A stretch of 48,205 nt of DNA from Bifidobacterium imperatoris (GTDB taxonomy: Bacteria > Actinomycetota > Actinomycetes > Actinomycetales > Bifidobacteriaceae), in the NCBI RefSeq assembly GCF_002860405.1, contig NZ_NMWV01000020.1, positions 1 to 48,205 of the forward strand, given 5' to 3'. This document shows positions 33,198-41,498 of this stretch, one piece after another. The position numbers and the translations under genes were made by a program. The notes under the pieces were generated by a model. That model made no database searches, was not told the DNA's origin, and saw only the letters and a program-made list of their open reading frames with translations. Each line of letters begins with the position of its first letter. Position 1 is the stretch's first letter.

Positions 33198-35345
33198 TTA
33201 AGCCTTGATCAGCGCATCCAGTGAGTCAAGCGCCCGATTGATCGCCTTGGTTTCGCGTGCGTCTTCGGCTGCATCATAGGCCGGAGACGTGGCATCAGAC
33301 AGAATCACGCCTTGTGCAAGCTCGTTGTCATGAGCCCTTTCCAGTGCGGAAATCGAAACATTGCCGCTAGTAGCCGATGCTGGATCGCCTGCATTCACAA
33401 CCTTTGGCGGCTCAGGTACTGTGCCCTGATCAGGCAGCGGCATAGGAACCGGCTGAGTCATCGCACTTGCGTTTGCTGCAGCATGTGCAGCGGCGAACGC
33501 AGTCGCATCTTCAATATTGATTGATTCATCAACGATGGCATGATTATTTGCGGCAATGGCATTGGCGTTGCCGGCAGCATAATCAACCGGATGATTGGTG
33601 GTTGTGACTGCGGCTGAGACGATAGCGGAATGAGCGGCTGCAAGCGTATTGCCATGCGCGCGAGTCACGTTCTGATCCAGCGTGTGACGCAATTGCTCAG
33701 CTCTTAGCTGTTCCGCCGCATCATGCTGCGCGGTTTCGCGGCGTACTGCCGCAGCGCGTTGCTGAGCTTCCAATGCGAACACTTTCTGCTGTGCGGTAAC
33801 GCGCGCTCGTTCAGCCGACGCCATAATGCCCAATGCCTGCAATCGCTCGTTTTCCACGCGTCGCAGTGTCGCCTCAGCATGGCGAATATTCGCATCAGCG
33901 GAACTTAGCGCATACTTTGCGGCCGCCATCTCGGTTTTCGGCTGCCACAAATGATCGATTTCCTCCAACGTGCGGCCCATCGTCTCCGGCACAAGCGTGA
34001 TAATGCCAAGCAAACAAATGAGATTCAGCATGCTGAAGATTGCAAAGGAGATGCCACCGCCCCAGCCATCGATCATCATCGGCGAGAACTGTGCGATCAG
34101 CCAATTGGCAGACAGCAGACACATCACGCACAAGCCGGTTGCACGTCCGCGCAAGTATGTGGGGAACAGTTCAGGAATTACGATCCACGGAATCGGGCCC
34201 ATCGAGAAAGCGAAAGACACGGTGAACGCCATCACGAATATGAGCGTTAACAGCGGGCTGCCGATAGCATAGGAAATCGCGATGCATAGTGCGAACGCGC
34301 ACATCATGCCGGCGCCGACCTCCATAAGACGCTTACGGCCGAACGTGTCAATCAAATACAATCCCACAACCGTGGAGACCAGTTCAACACCGCCAACGCA
34401 AGCGGCCGTCAGGAATTCCTTATCACCGCCGAAGCCCAAATCCGCGAACATCACCGGGCCGTAATAGGAAATAGCGTTCATGCCGACCAGCTGGTTGAAC
34501 ACGGCCAGGAAAATGCCGATGCCCAATGCCTTGCGCAAGCCCGGGCGGAAAAGATCATGGAATTCGTTCGACATCTCGTTTTCCAAGCGCACCGAAGCGT
34601 TGATGTCATCCACGCGCAGGCGTGCCCGCTCGGTGCCGAGAATATGCTCGAGCACGGCGAAGCCTTCATCGGTTTTACCCACCTGAATCAGGAATCGTGG
34701 GCTTTCCGGGGCGCGCAGCATAGCGAGCAGAAAAGCGGCGGCTGGAATGGCACCCAAGCCCAGCATCCAACGCCAGCCGGTAGTCACATCCCAAAAATCC
34801 GTGCCATACGAGGCGATGATGTAGTTGATTACATTGGTAAGGAATACGCCGCAGACGGCGAGCATTTGGTAAGAGAACGAGAGCAAGCCTCGAATATGAG
34901 TAGGTGCCGACTCCGTAATATACGTGACCGCTAGTGCTGCGGTAAGGCCAATGCCATAGCCTCCGATGACGCGAGACGCAATCAGATCGATGGGACCCAC
35001 CGTGAGTGAGCTCCAAATGGCGGCAACGAAGAAGAACATTCCGCCGATGATAAGAATGCGTCGTCTGCCGAATTTGTCGGAAAGGAAGCCTGCCGCAGCA
35101 GCGCCCACTATGGCGCCAATCATGATTGAGGAGATAACGAACCCTTGCATGACGGTACTGAGTTCGTAACGGATGCGAAGGAATTCAATGGCACCAGAAA
35201 TAGACACAGTGTCATAGCCATACAGAAGACCAGCGAGACCAGCGCTCAGAGCCAAGCCGAAGGTGTATTTACCGGAACCTTGCGTGCGAATGGCTGTTCC
35301 CAGAGGGTTGGTCTGTTTAGTGGCATCCTGAAATAGACCCGCCAT
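33198..35345 (-). CDS. MFS sugar porter with a 250-residue C-terminal alanine-rich tail
   Basis: A 715-residue protein. The first about 465 residues are a complete SP-family sugar porter: LLYGYDTVSISGAIEFL, DKFGRRR, RAPESPRFL, DTFGRKRLM and VPETMGRTLEEI. The rest is cytoplasmic and Ala-rich, with a coiled-coil part (HAEATLRRVENERLQALGIM, then AQQRAAAVRRETAQ) and a low-complexity end. The usual family length is 450-500. GAGGAAGAG precedes the ATG. It is a paralogue of the porter at 22527, which has a shorter tail of similar character. The 3' end converges on the exporter gene with only 8 bp between the stops. The sugar is unknown. Confidence 0.88.
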   Translation of the reverse strand: MAGLFQDATKQTNPLGTAIRTQGSGKYTFGLALSAGLAGLLYGYDTVSISGAIEFLRIRYELSTVMQGFVISSIMIGAIVGAAAAGFLSDKFGRRRILIIGGMFFFVAAIWSSLTVGPIDLIASRVIGGYGIGLTAALAVTYITESAPTHIRGLLSFSYQMLAVCGVFLTNVINYIIASYGTDFWDVTTGWRWMLGLGAIPAAAFLLAMLRAPESPRFLIQVGKTDEGFAVLEHILGTERARLRVDDINASVRLENEMSNEFHDLFRPGLRKALGIGIFLAVFNQLVGMNAISYYGPVMFADLGFGGDKEFLTAACVGGVELVSTVVGLYLIDTFGRKRLMEVGAGMMCAFALCIAISYAIGSPLLTLIFVMAFTVSFAFSMGPIPWIVIPELFPTYLRGRATGLCVMCLLSANWLIAQFSPMMIDGWGGGISFAIFSMLNLICLLGIITLVPETMGRTLEEIDHLWQPKTEMAAAKYALSSADANIRHAEATLRRVENERLQALGIMASAERARVTAQQKVFALEAQQRAAAVRRETAQHDAAEQLRAEQLRHTLDQNVTRAHGNTLAAAHSAIVSAAVTTTNHPVDYAAGNANAIAANNHAIVDESINIEDATAFAAAHAAANASAMTQPVPMPLPDQGTVPEPPKVVNAGDPASATSGNVSISALERAHDNELAQGVILSDATSPAYDAAEDARETKAINRALDSLDALIKA

Positions 35346-35654
35346 GTGCTCTTCCTCTCAATACAACGTGGGGGGACTCAGATAATAGTAGCCGCAGCAC
35401 GTAGTTTCGGCTCGGAAATATCATAAAAATTGATAATTATTTGAGCTTAGTCAAGTGCAGTGCGGTGGTTGATATGGCGCAGCATGAAACATGCCTCCAT
35501 TGACTACGTAGTTCAGCTGATCGTGGATTGCCGGTTATAGTGCTTCGCTCTTGTGGTACGAGCCGAAAAAGCTGGAAGAACCGTGGACTCTTCTCGGCAG
35601 GCGGGGAAGCCGTGTACAGTGGCGTGTAGTTAGCCGCAATCAAGGAGCATCGTC
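35346..35654. other. 309-bp divergent intergenic region
   Basis: It holds the promoters of the minus-strand sugar porter and the plus-strand aldo/keto reductase. An A/T-rich patch at about 35420-35445 could provide a promoter for the porter. No clear operator palindrome, repeat or RNA gene was seen. Confidence 0.5.
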
Positions 35655-36524
35655 ATGACCAATGGGCACATCAATCCCGCCAACGTACCAGACATCGCGT
35701 TGAAAGACGGACATTCGATTCCGCAGGTAGGCCTCGGTGTGCTGCGCATCGACGACGATGGCGTGACCCCGGTGGTCGAATCCGCGCTCGCCGCCGGCTA
35801 CCGCCATATCGATGGAGCGGCAGGTTACAACAATGAGGCCGGCGTGGGCCGTGCGCTCGCCGCCACCGGCTACAACAAGGGTGCCGCTCGTGAGACTCTG
35901 TGGGTCACCACCAAGTTGCGCGACTCCCAGCAGGGCTATGATTCCGCGCTCAAGGCGTTCGATGATTCCCTGAACAAGCTGCAGCTCGATTATGTGGACA
36001 TGTACATGATTCACTGGCCAACCCCGTTCGATTGGCGCAGCGCCGACACCTGGAAGGCGTTCGTGAAGCTGCGCGAGGAAGGCCGTGCTCGCACGCTTGG
36101 TGTGTGCAACTTCATGCCCGCCGATTTGAAGCGTCTCTACGATGAAACCGGTTCCTGGCCTGCCGTGAACCAGATCGAGCTGCACCCCACTTGGCAGCAG
36201 CGCGAAGTGGTGGCCTACTGCAAGGAGCACGGTATTGCTGTGGAAGCCTACTCGCCGATGGCTCGCGGTGCTGATCTCAATGCTGGTAACGGCACGATTG
36301 AGCGTATTGCCGAAGCGCATCAGGTGAGCCCAGCTCAGGTGATTCTGCGCTGGCATATCGAAAACGGCACGATCATTATTCCGAAGTCCGTGCATGCCGA
36401 GCGTCAGAAGGAAAATCTGGATTTGTTCGGCTTTGCGCTGACCGCCGAGGAGCATGCGGCCATCGATGCTCTGGACGGCCCGACCCGCGCCGGCCACGAC
36501 CCTGCCACCTTCACCTACGCCTGA
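35655..36524 (+). CDS. Aldo/keto reductase
   Basis: A 289-residue NADPH-dependent oxidoreductase with the AKR barrel. The catalytic residues fall in YRHIDGAAGYNNEAGVG (Asp and Tyr57), VTTKL (Lys) and MIHWPTP (His). The cofactor-binding ending IIIPKSVHAERQKENLDLF is also present. It resembles 2,5-diketo-D-gluconic acid reductase-type AKR5 enzymes in length and motif spacing. AAGGAG precedes the ATG by 9 bp. The next gene starts 5 bp after its stop, which suggests co-transcription. The natural substrate is unknown. Confidence 0.92.
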   Translation: MTNGHINPANVPDIALKDGHSIPQVGLGVLRIDDDGVTPVVESALAAGYRHIDGAAGYNNEAGVGRALAATGYNKGAARETLWVTTKLRDSQQGYDSALKAFDDSLNKLQLDYVDMYMIHWPTPFDWRSADTWKAFVKLREEGRARTLGVCNFMPADLKRLYDETGSWPAVNQIELHPTWQQREVVAYCKEHGIAVEAYSPMARGADLNAGNGTIERIAEAHQVSPAQVILRWHIENGTIIIPKSVHAERQKENLDLFGFALTAEEHAAIDALDGPTRAGHDPATFTYA

Positions 36525-36528
36525 TTAG

Positions 36529-37284
36529 ATGTCACGCCGCTCTCGTGCACGTTCCGCGCATTTCCGCCGCGGATTCAACGCATCGAACCCCTTGGAACGC
36601 ATCCTGATTCTGCTCGTGATTGCCGCCATCGTCGGTGTTACGGCAGGATTACTGCTGCCGGAGGTGAGCCCCACCGCGGCCAAAATCACCGGCAACTACA
36701 CTGCCACCGGTTCGGCTGCGGACACTCTGAACCAGCTCACCGTGGACGATAACCAAAGCTCATCCGGCTACGACCGCGACTCCTTCGGCTTCCGCGAAAC
36801 CGACACCGACGGCAACGGATGCGACGCCCGCGAAGACGTGCTCGCCCGCGACCTGACCGACGTGCAATACAAATACGCCGGCTCCTGCCAAGTGGCATCC
36901 GGCACCCTGCAGGACCCATACACCGGCCAGACCATCCACTTCGTGCGTGGCCGAACCACCAGCGCCAAAGTACAGATCGACCACGTAGTGGCCCTCGAGA
37001 ACGCGTGGCAATCCGGTGCACGCGACTGGTCCACCGCCGAACGCCACCAATTCGGCAACGACCCCTACAATCTACTCGCCGTGGATGGCCCCGCCAATCA
37101 GGAGAAAGGTTCAGCTTCCGCCGCCTACTGGCTGCCCACCAATGCCGATTACCGCTGTGATTACGTGGCTCGGCAAATCGGAGTCAAAGACAAATACAAG
37201 CTCACCGTGACCACGCAGGAAAAAGATGCGATGCTCGCCGTGCTCCACACCTGCCCCGGGCAGGCGGTGCCGGCTGATGAATAA
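36529..37284 (+). CDS. Membrane-anchored or secreted HNH (DUF1524-type) nuclease family protein
   Basis: A 251-residue protein with a basic N-terminus, one membrane helix (about 24-43) and an extracellular domain. The domain holds VQIDHVVALENAW (Asp151, His152) and NDPYNLLAVDGPANQEKG. This is the H-N arrangement of the GmrSD C-terminal/DUF1524 HNH family, common as secreted nucleases in actinobacteria. Two cysteines (GNGCDAREDV and GSCQVAS) may form a disulfide. It is 4 bp downstream of the aldo/keto reductase gene. It could degrade extracellular DNA for nucleotides. Activity is inferred from the motif only. Confidence 0.85.
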   Translation: MSRRSRARSAHFRRGFNASNPLERILILLVIAAIVGVTAGLLLPEVSPTAAKITGNYTATGSAADTLNQLTVDDNQSSSGYDRDSFGFRETDTDGNGCDAREDVLARDLTDVQYKYAGSCQVASGTLQDPYTGQTIHFVRGRTTSAKVQIDHVVALENAWQSGARDWSTAERHQFGNDPYNLLAVDGPANQEKGSASAAYWLPTNADYRCDYVARQIGVKDKYKLTVTTQEKDAMLAVLHTCPGQAVPADE

Positions 37285-37313
37285 TCATTGAATAATCATC
37301 GAGAATAATCATC
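37279..37313 (+). promoter_or_regulatory. Three GAATAATCAT repeats upstream of the Nramp gene
   Basis: GAATAATCATT (37279-37289), GAATAATCATC (37290-37300) and GAATAATCATC (37303-37313) form a short direct repeat. The first overlaps the stop of the HNH gene. The cluster is 57-91 bp before the Nramp start, so it may bind a metal-responsive repressor, although no such factor is encoded nearby. Confidence 0.4.
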
Positions 37314-37369
37314 GATTGTTCCAGCGTATTGACTCAGAAACATGCTGACGCTATAACAGGGGCCGGTAT

Positions 37370-38947
37370 ATGAGAGAGGCACACGAATACATGAGCGCCA
37401 ACGAGAACACGAATAATTCCAAGGATTCCGCCAACTTCACGGGCCAATCCACCACTACATCCACAAACCACAAGCACACCGCCAATCAGCACACGCCGCG
37501 CACCAACGACCCCACCATTGCCAGCAACACGCACGGCCGCGGCTACGGCCGTATGCACACCATCGATAAACGCCGCACCATCCACCCCGAACAGGAGCGC
37601 CTCACCGCCAAGCATCCTGAGCTCAACATTGTGGACGCCGAAACCGCGGCCAGCATTGAGCGCGGCGATGCCGAAATCGACAAGGAACGCGCCGCCGCCC
37701 GCGCGCAAGGGCGTGGTGGTAAGACGGTGGCTCATCATGGTCATGCGCTCGCAGGTATTCTGGGGCCTGCGTTCGTGGCCGCTGTGGCATACGTGGACCC
37801 AGGCAATGTGGCCGCCAACGTCACCTCCGGCGCGCGCTACGGATACCTGCTGGTCTGGGTGCTGGTGCTCGCCAACGCTATGAGCGTGCTTATTCAATAC
37901 CAATCCGCCAAGCTGGGCATCGTGACCGGCAAATCTTTGCCGGAACTGCTGGGCGAACGCATGCATGACGCCGGACGCTTTATGTTCTTCATGCAGGCCG
38001 AGGTCATTGCCATTGCCACTGATTTGGCCGAGCTGATCGGCGGTGCCATCGCATTGAACCTGCTGTTTGGTTTGCCGCTGTTCGTGGGCGGCGTGGTGAT
38101 CGGCGCGGTTTCCACCGTGCTGCTGCTGTTCGAAGGCGGCAAGACACATCGTCTGTTCGAGAAAATGGTGATTGCCCTATTGCTGGTGATTACGTTCGGC
38201 TTCATCGCCGGCCTGTTCATCGCTCCGCCAAATCCGGCTGATGTGGCAGCTGGTCTGATTCCGCACTTCACCACCACGGATTCCGTGTTGATGGCATCCT
38301 CCATGTTGGGCGCCACTGTGATGCCGCACGCAATTTACTTGCATTCCACGCTGGTGAACGATCATTACGCGGGCGGGCAGGAGAAACCGTCCATCAAGCG
38401 TTTGCTCGACGGCTCCAAGGTTGACGTGTTCTGGGCGTTGCTACTTGCCGGTACCGTGAATTTGAGCCTGCTGATTTTGGCCGCCAACTCTCTGTACGGC
38501 ATGAAGGGCACCGATTCGATTGAAGGTGCTCAGCATGCGATTGTCTCCGTGCTTGGCCCGGTAATCGGTACGATTTTCTCCATCGGCTTGTTGGCTTCCT
38601 CGCTGAGCTCCACTTCAGTGGGTACGTACGCTGGCTCCGAAATCATGCATGGATTGCTGCGCATCAAGGCTCCAATGTGGGCTTGCCGTGTGGTGACCTT
38701 GGTGCCAGGACTGATTGTGTTGTGGTTTGCGCCGAACCCCACCGAAGCGTTGGTGATTGGCCAGGTGATTCTTTCCGTGGGTATTCCGTTCGCCATCATT
38801 CCGCTGATGCGCTACACGCATGACAAGCAGCTCATGGGCAAATGGGTGGACGGCCCAATCAAGCACGCTATCTTCATTGCCGTGGCTGTGCTGATTATCG
38901 CGTTGAACGTGCTCCTCATAGTCCTCACCTTCCTCGGCAAAGCGTGA
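37370..38947 (+). CDS. mntH: Nramp-family divalent metal transporter (Mn2+/Fe2+)
   Basis: A 525-residue metal-proton symporter. The metal-binding DPGN motif is in FVAAVAYVDPGNVAANVTSG (Asp143 in TM1), and the TM6 motif is MPHAIYLHS. About ten to eleven membrane segments follow. A hydrophilic N-terminal extension of about 120 residues, rich in Asn, Thr, His and charged residues, precedes TM1. Typical MntH proteins are about 410-450 residues without it. The ATG at 37370 has AGGGG upstream. An ATG at 37391 is the alternative. It lies after the HNH gene on the same strand. Confidence 0.92.
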   Translation: MREAHEYMSANENTNNSKDSANFTGQSTTTSTNHKHTANQHTPRTNDPTIASNTHGRGYGRMHTIDKRRTIHPEQERLTAKHPELNIVDAETAASIERGDAEIDKERAAARAQGRGGKTVAHHGHALAGILGPAFVAAVAYVDPGNVAANVTSGARYGYLLVWVLVLANAMSVLIQYQSAKLGIVTGKSLPELLGERMHDAGRFMFFMQAEVIAIATDLAELIGGAIALNLLFGLPLFVGGVVIGAVSTVLLLFEGGKTHRLFEKMVIALLLVITFGFIAGLFIAPPNPADVAAGLIPHFTTTDSVLMASSMLGATVMPHAIYLHSTLVNDHYAGGQEKPSIKRLLDGSKVDVFWALLLAGTVNLSLLILAANSLYGMKGTDSIEGAQHAIVSVLGPVIGTIFSIGLLASSLSSTSVGTYAGSEIMHGLLRIKAPMWACRVVTLVPGLIVLWFAPNPTEALVIGQVILSVGIPFAIIPLMRYTHDKQLMGKWVDGPIKHAIFIAVAVLIIALNVLLIVLTFLGKA

Positions 38948-39002
38948 ACACGTCCCTCGTCCCTCGCGGTTGAGGATTTCTCCTCGGCCAAACCGACTCA
39001 TC

Positions 39003-39110
39003 GGGCCAACAATTAATTAGCCGACTCGGCTGATTTGTTTGGCCTGCCTGAGTTGCCCGACCCGGCTAATCTGTCTGCCCCGGCCAATTTGGCCGAATTG
39101 GCGGTACTGT
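39003..39110. repeat. Degenerate 18-bp tandem repeat
   Basis: Units of 18 bp start at 39021, 39039, 39057, 39075 and 39093, with a weaker one at 39003. Good copies are CCGACTCGGCTGATTTGT (39021) and CCGACCCGGCTAATCTGT (39057). Short GGCC-centred palindromes recur. It lies between converging genes (mntH and the DHA2 permease gene). Confidence 0.5.
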
Positions 39111-39128
39111 CCGACTGAATACCTATTT

Positions 39129-39297
39129 GACTGTAGGATTTCCAACACTTTTTAATACTGTGTATATGTTGACTGTAGGATTTTGGACATTGACTGTAGG
39201 ATTTCCAACGAAATTCGTTCAAAAACCTACAGTCAACGTTAAAAACCCGACAGTCAGTGTTCGGAAACCTACAGTGTTTGTTTAATAACCTACAGTC
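39129..39297. repeat. Cluster of GACTGTAGGATTT repeats in both orientations
   Basis: Three direct copies (GACTGTAGGATTT at 39129, 39171, 39192) are followed by four inverted ones (AAAACCTACAGTC 39222-39234, AAAACCCGACAGTC 39242-39255, AAACCTACAGTG 39265-39276, AACCTACAGTC 39287-39297). Direct copies fill the left half and inverted copies the right half, so the transcript could fold into a large hairpin. A separate 11-bp hairpin (39301-39311 with 39340-39350, CGGATAGTTGC) follows at once. Confidence 0.65.
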
Positions 39298-39300
39298 AGT

Positions 39301-39350
39301 CGGATAGTTGCTGGACTGGGGGTGGACAGGTCGCGGCCGGCAACTATCCG
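39301..39350. terminator. Hairpin between mntH and the DHA2 permease gene
   Basis: CGGATAGTTGC (39301-39311) pairs perfectly with GCAACTATCCG (39340-39350) around a 28-base loop. It is the last structured element before the converging permease stop and may act as a terminator. No T-run is present. Confidence 0.45.
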
Positions 39351-39424
39351 ACGCTTAACGTCAGTTAGCGGCCAACGCACGCTTCAAACGCTGGCACTCC
39401 GTGAATCGGGATGGGAAGGACACC

Positions 39425-41020
39425 TTAGCTCAGGACGTTCCTTTCTACGCGCTCCAACCGTTGGCGCAGCACGCGCAGGGACACGGCATCGCGCATGTGG
39501 CCGGCACCATCTCCGCGCACCCCGAACGCCACCATGAGCACCATCACAAAGCAGATGCCTGCGGAGATACGCAGCGCCCATTGAATGCCGAAAATGGAGG
39601 CGGCAACTGTGGAAGCCCCGTTACTGTGCTGCCATGCGGCAAACGTCTCCATCAGGATCACAAGCACCGGCGCACCCACGGCGCCTGCAATCTGACGCGC
39701 GGTGTTGGTCACCGAGGAGCCGGCCGAAACCTCATCCGGCCCGTTCAGGCAGTTCAAGGACCATGTGGTGATGGGCATGAGCAGGAATCCCATACCGATC
39801 TGGCGCACGAACTGGCAGATGGATACCCACCAAATCCACGTATCCATAGACACCAAAGACATGCCAATGGTGCCCACGGTAAGCACGATGGAACCGAACA
39901 ACGCCACAGGCCGCGCCCCGAAGCGGTCCATTGCACGCCCGCCAAAGAACTGGGAAACGCATTGGCCGATGGCACCGGGCAGCATGATCAGGCCGCTCAT
40001 CGTGGCTGAAAAACCACGGTCGGTCTGAATATAAAGCGGCATGATCACCAGAATCGAGCTAAAGGCAAAGAACGCCAATGAAGCGGTGATGGTACCCACG
40101 GTGAAGGAGCGGTTCTTCAGCACTCGCAAGTCGAGCAGCGCCGGCTGGGGGAGCGGCTCGACGCCCGCGGCCTTGGCTTCGCTATAGCGGCGGCCGTGAC
40201 GCAGGTTCCGCAGCACGAACCACACGATGCCCACCAGGCCAACAAGCATTGGCCCCCATACCGCAGGAGCCGCAAACCCGTAGGCCTCCGAGTTGGTGAA
40301 ACCGAACATCAGCCCGCCAAAACCAATTACGGACAGCGACACTGAGAAGAAGTCAGCGCGTGCGGATGGGTCGTGCGAGCCGAAGTTATGCAGCCAGAAC
40401 ATGGCGGCGAGCAATGAGAGCACGCCGATAATCGTCATGGTCAGGAAGATGGATCGCCAGCCGTTGGCGTCGGTCTGCCAGCCGCCCAGCGTCGGTCCGA
40501 TAGCTGGAGCCACACTCATGGCCATGCCCACGGTACCCATTGCGAATCCGCGTCGAGACAGGGGGTAGATGGAGAACACGGTGATCTGCAGCACCGGCCA
40601 CATCACGCCCGTGCCCGCCGCCTCCAGCACGCGGCCGAGCAGCACCCATATGAAGTTCGGCCCGAGCCATGCCATTACTGAACCAAGTGTGAACACCGCC
40701 ATTGAGCAGATCACGATTTGGCGAGTGGAGAAGCGACGGGTCAGGAATGCGGTGAGCGGTACCATAACGCCCATCACCAACTGGAATACGGAGGTGAGCC
40801 ATTGGCCGGTGGTTACGGAAATGCCGAATTCGGAAACGATGATCGGCAGTGCCGAGCTCAGCTGCAACTGGGTGAAATTACCAACGAATGTGATGAATGT
40901 AAGAATGGCGATAGAAACGAATGCGGCTCGGCTCAACTTGCCGTCCACATAGGATTCCTCTTGACTCAGTACTCGCTGCAGTTTGCTTGTACGATTCTTG
41001 ATTCTGCTCTCTCCAGCCAC
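39425..41020 (-). CDS. DHA2-family multidrug efflux MFS transporter
   Basis: About 531 residues with around 14 membrane segments, as in the EmrB/QacA group. Typical features are LSSALPIIVSEFGISVTTGQ, TSVFQLVMGVMVPLTAFLTR, LGRVLEAAGTGVMWPVLQ and the TM5 motif AMSVAPAIGPTLGG, the drug-proton antiporter motif C. The start is uncertain: a GTG at 41020 with GGAG 5 bp upstream is preferred, while an open frame runs on to 41113 with a less usual leader. It probably exports toxic organic compounds. No TetR-type regulator is adjacent. Confidence 0.85.
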   Translation of the reverse strand: MAGESRIKNRTSKLQRVLSQEESYVDGKLSRAAFVSIAILTFITFVGNFTQLQLSSALPIIVSEFGISVTTGQWLTSVFQLVMGVMVPLTAFLTRRFSTRQIVICSMAVFTLGSVMAWLGPNFIWVLLGRVLEAAGTGVMWPVLQITVFSIYPLSRRGFAMGTVGMAMSVAPAIGPTLGGWQTDANGWRSIFLTMTIIGVLSLLAAMFWLHNFGSHDPSARADFFSVSLSVIGFGGLMFGFTNSEAYGFAAPAVWGPMLVGLVGIVWFVLRNLRHGRRYSEAKAAGVEPLPQPALLDLRVLKNRSFTVGTITASLAFFAFSSILVIMPLYIQTDRGFSATMSGLIMLPGAIGQCVSQFFGGRAMDRFGARPVALFGSIVLTVGTIGMSLVSMDTWIWWVSICQFVRQIGMGFLLMPITTWSLNCLNGPDEVSAGSSVTNTARQIAGAVGAPVLVILMETFAAWQHSNGASTVAASIFGIQWALRISAGICFVMVLMVAFGVRGDGAGHMRDAVSLRVLRQRLERVERNVLS

Positions 41021-41498
41021 ACCAACTCCACTTCTGCGCTCGGCCGGAAAAGCTGACTGGCTATATGCGATGGGATTGGAGACTTTGCCTGATCCAACCC
41101 AAATAGCAAACAACTGTTGCAGAGCCTATCTGCTTACTGTTGCCGATACGCTGTGTGCCGCCATATGCTTCTGTGCTTGGCCGGGCAGCCCCCTTGGAAA
41201 GCACGAATATACACTACGCCTCAGGGTGGTCTGTCTTGTTGAAGCTCGCCACGCCGCAAAGCCATCCCCTCGTGCGCCGAATCAAAGGGCGTATCTTCCA
41301 CCCTTATATGCAAATGGGGCCACATGCCGATTAATGCAGGCTCAATAAAGGTTTGGTAAAGCGTTTATTCGCCTAAATCACCCCGAAAAGCAACATTAAA
41401 CCCCCTATTTGTGCCCCGTTCTTTGTAGGATGCTGTAATAGGCCCGTTTTCTGGAACATGACTCGAAATGCGAATGAGAACAGCCGGTTGAGGCGTGT
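41021..41498. other. 478-bp divergent intergenic region before the exopolysaccharide genes
   Basis: It contains promoters for the DHA2 permease (minus) and the sugar transferase (plus). Base composition becomes A/T-richer after about 41330. No operator, hairpin terminator or RNA gene was recognised. Part of 41021-41113 could be coding if the permease starts further upstream. Confidence 0.4.

Noticed and set aside
39013..39222. 69-codon minus-strand frame with KSYSQ repeats
   Set aside because: The repeats are the GACTGTAGGATTT copies read backward. Inverted copies continue outside the frame, no ribosome site is seen, and structure explains the pattern better.
39129..39297. CRISPR-like array
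   Set aside because: Repeats of about 13 bp in mixed orientation with irregular short spacing do not fit a CRISPR, and no cas genes are present.
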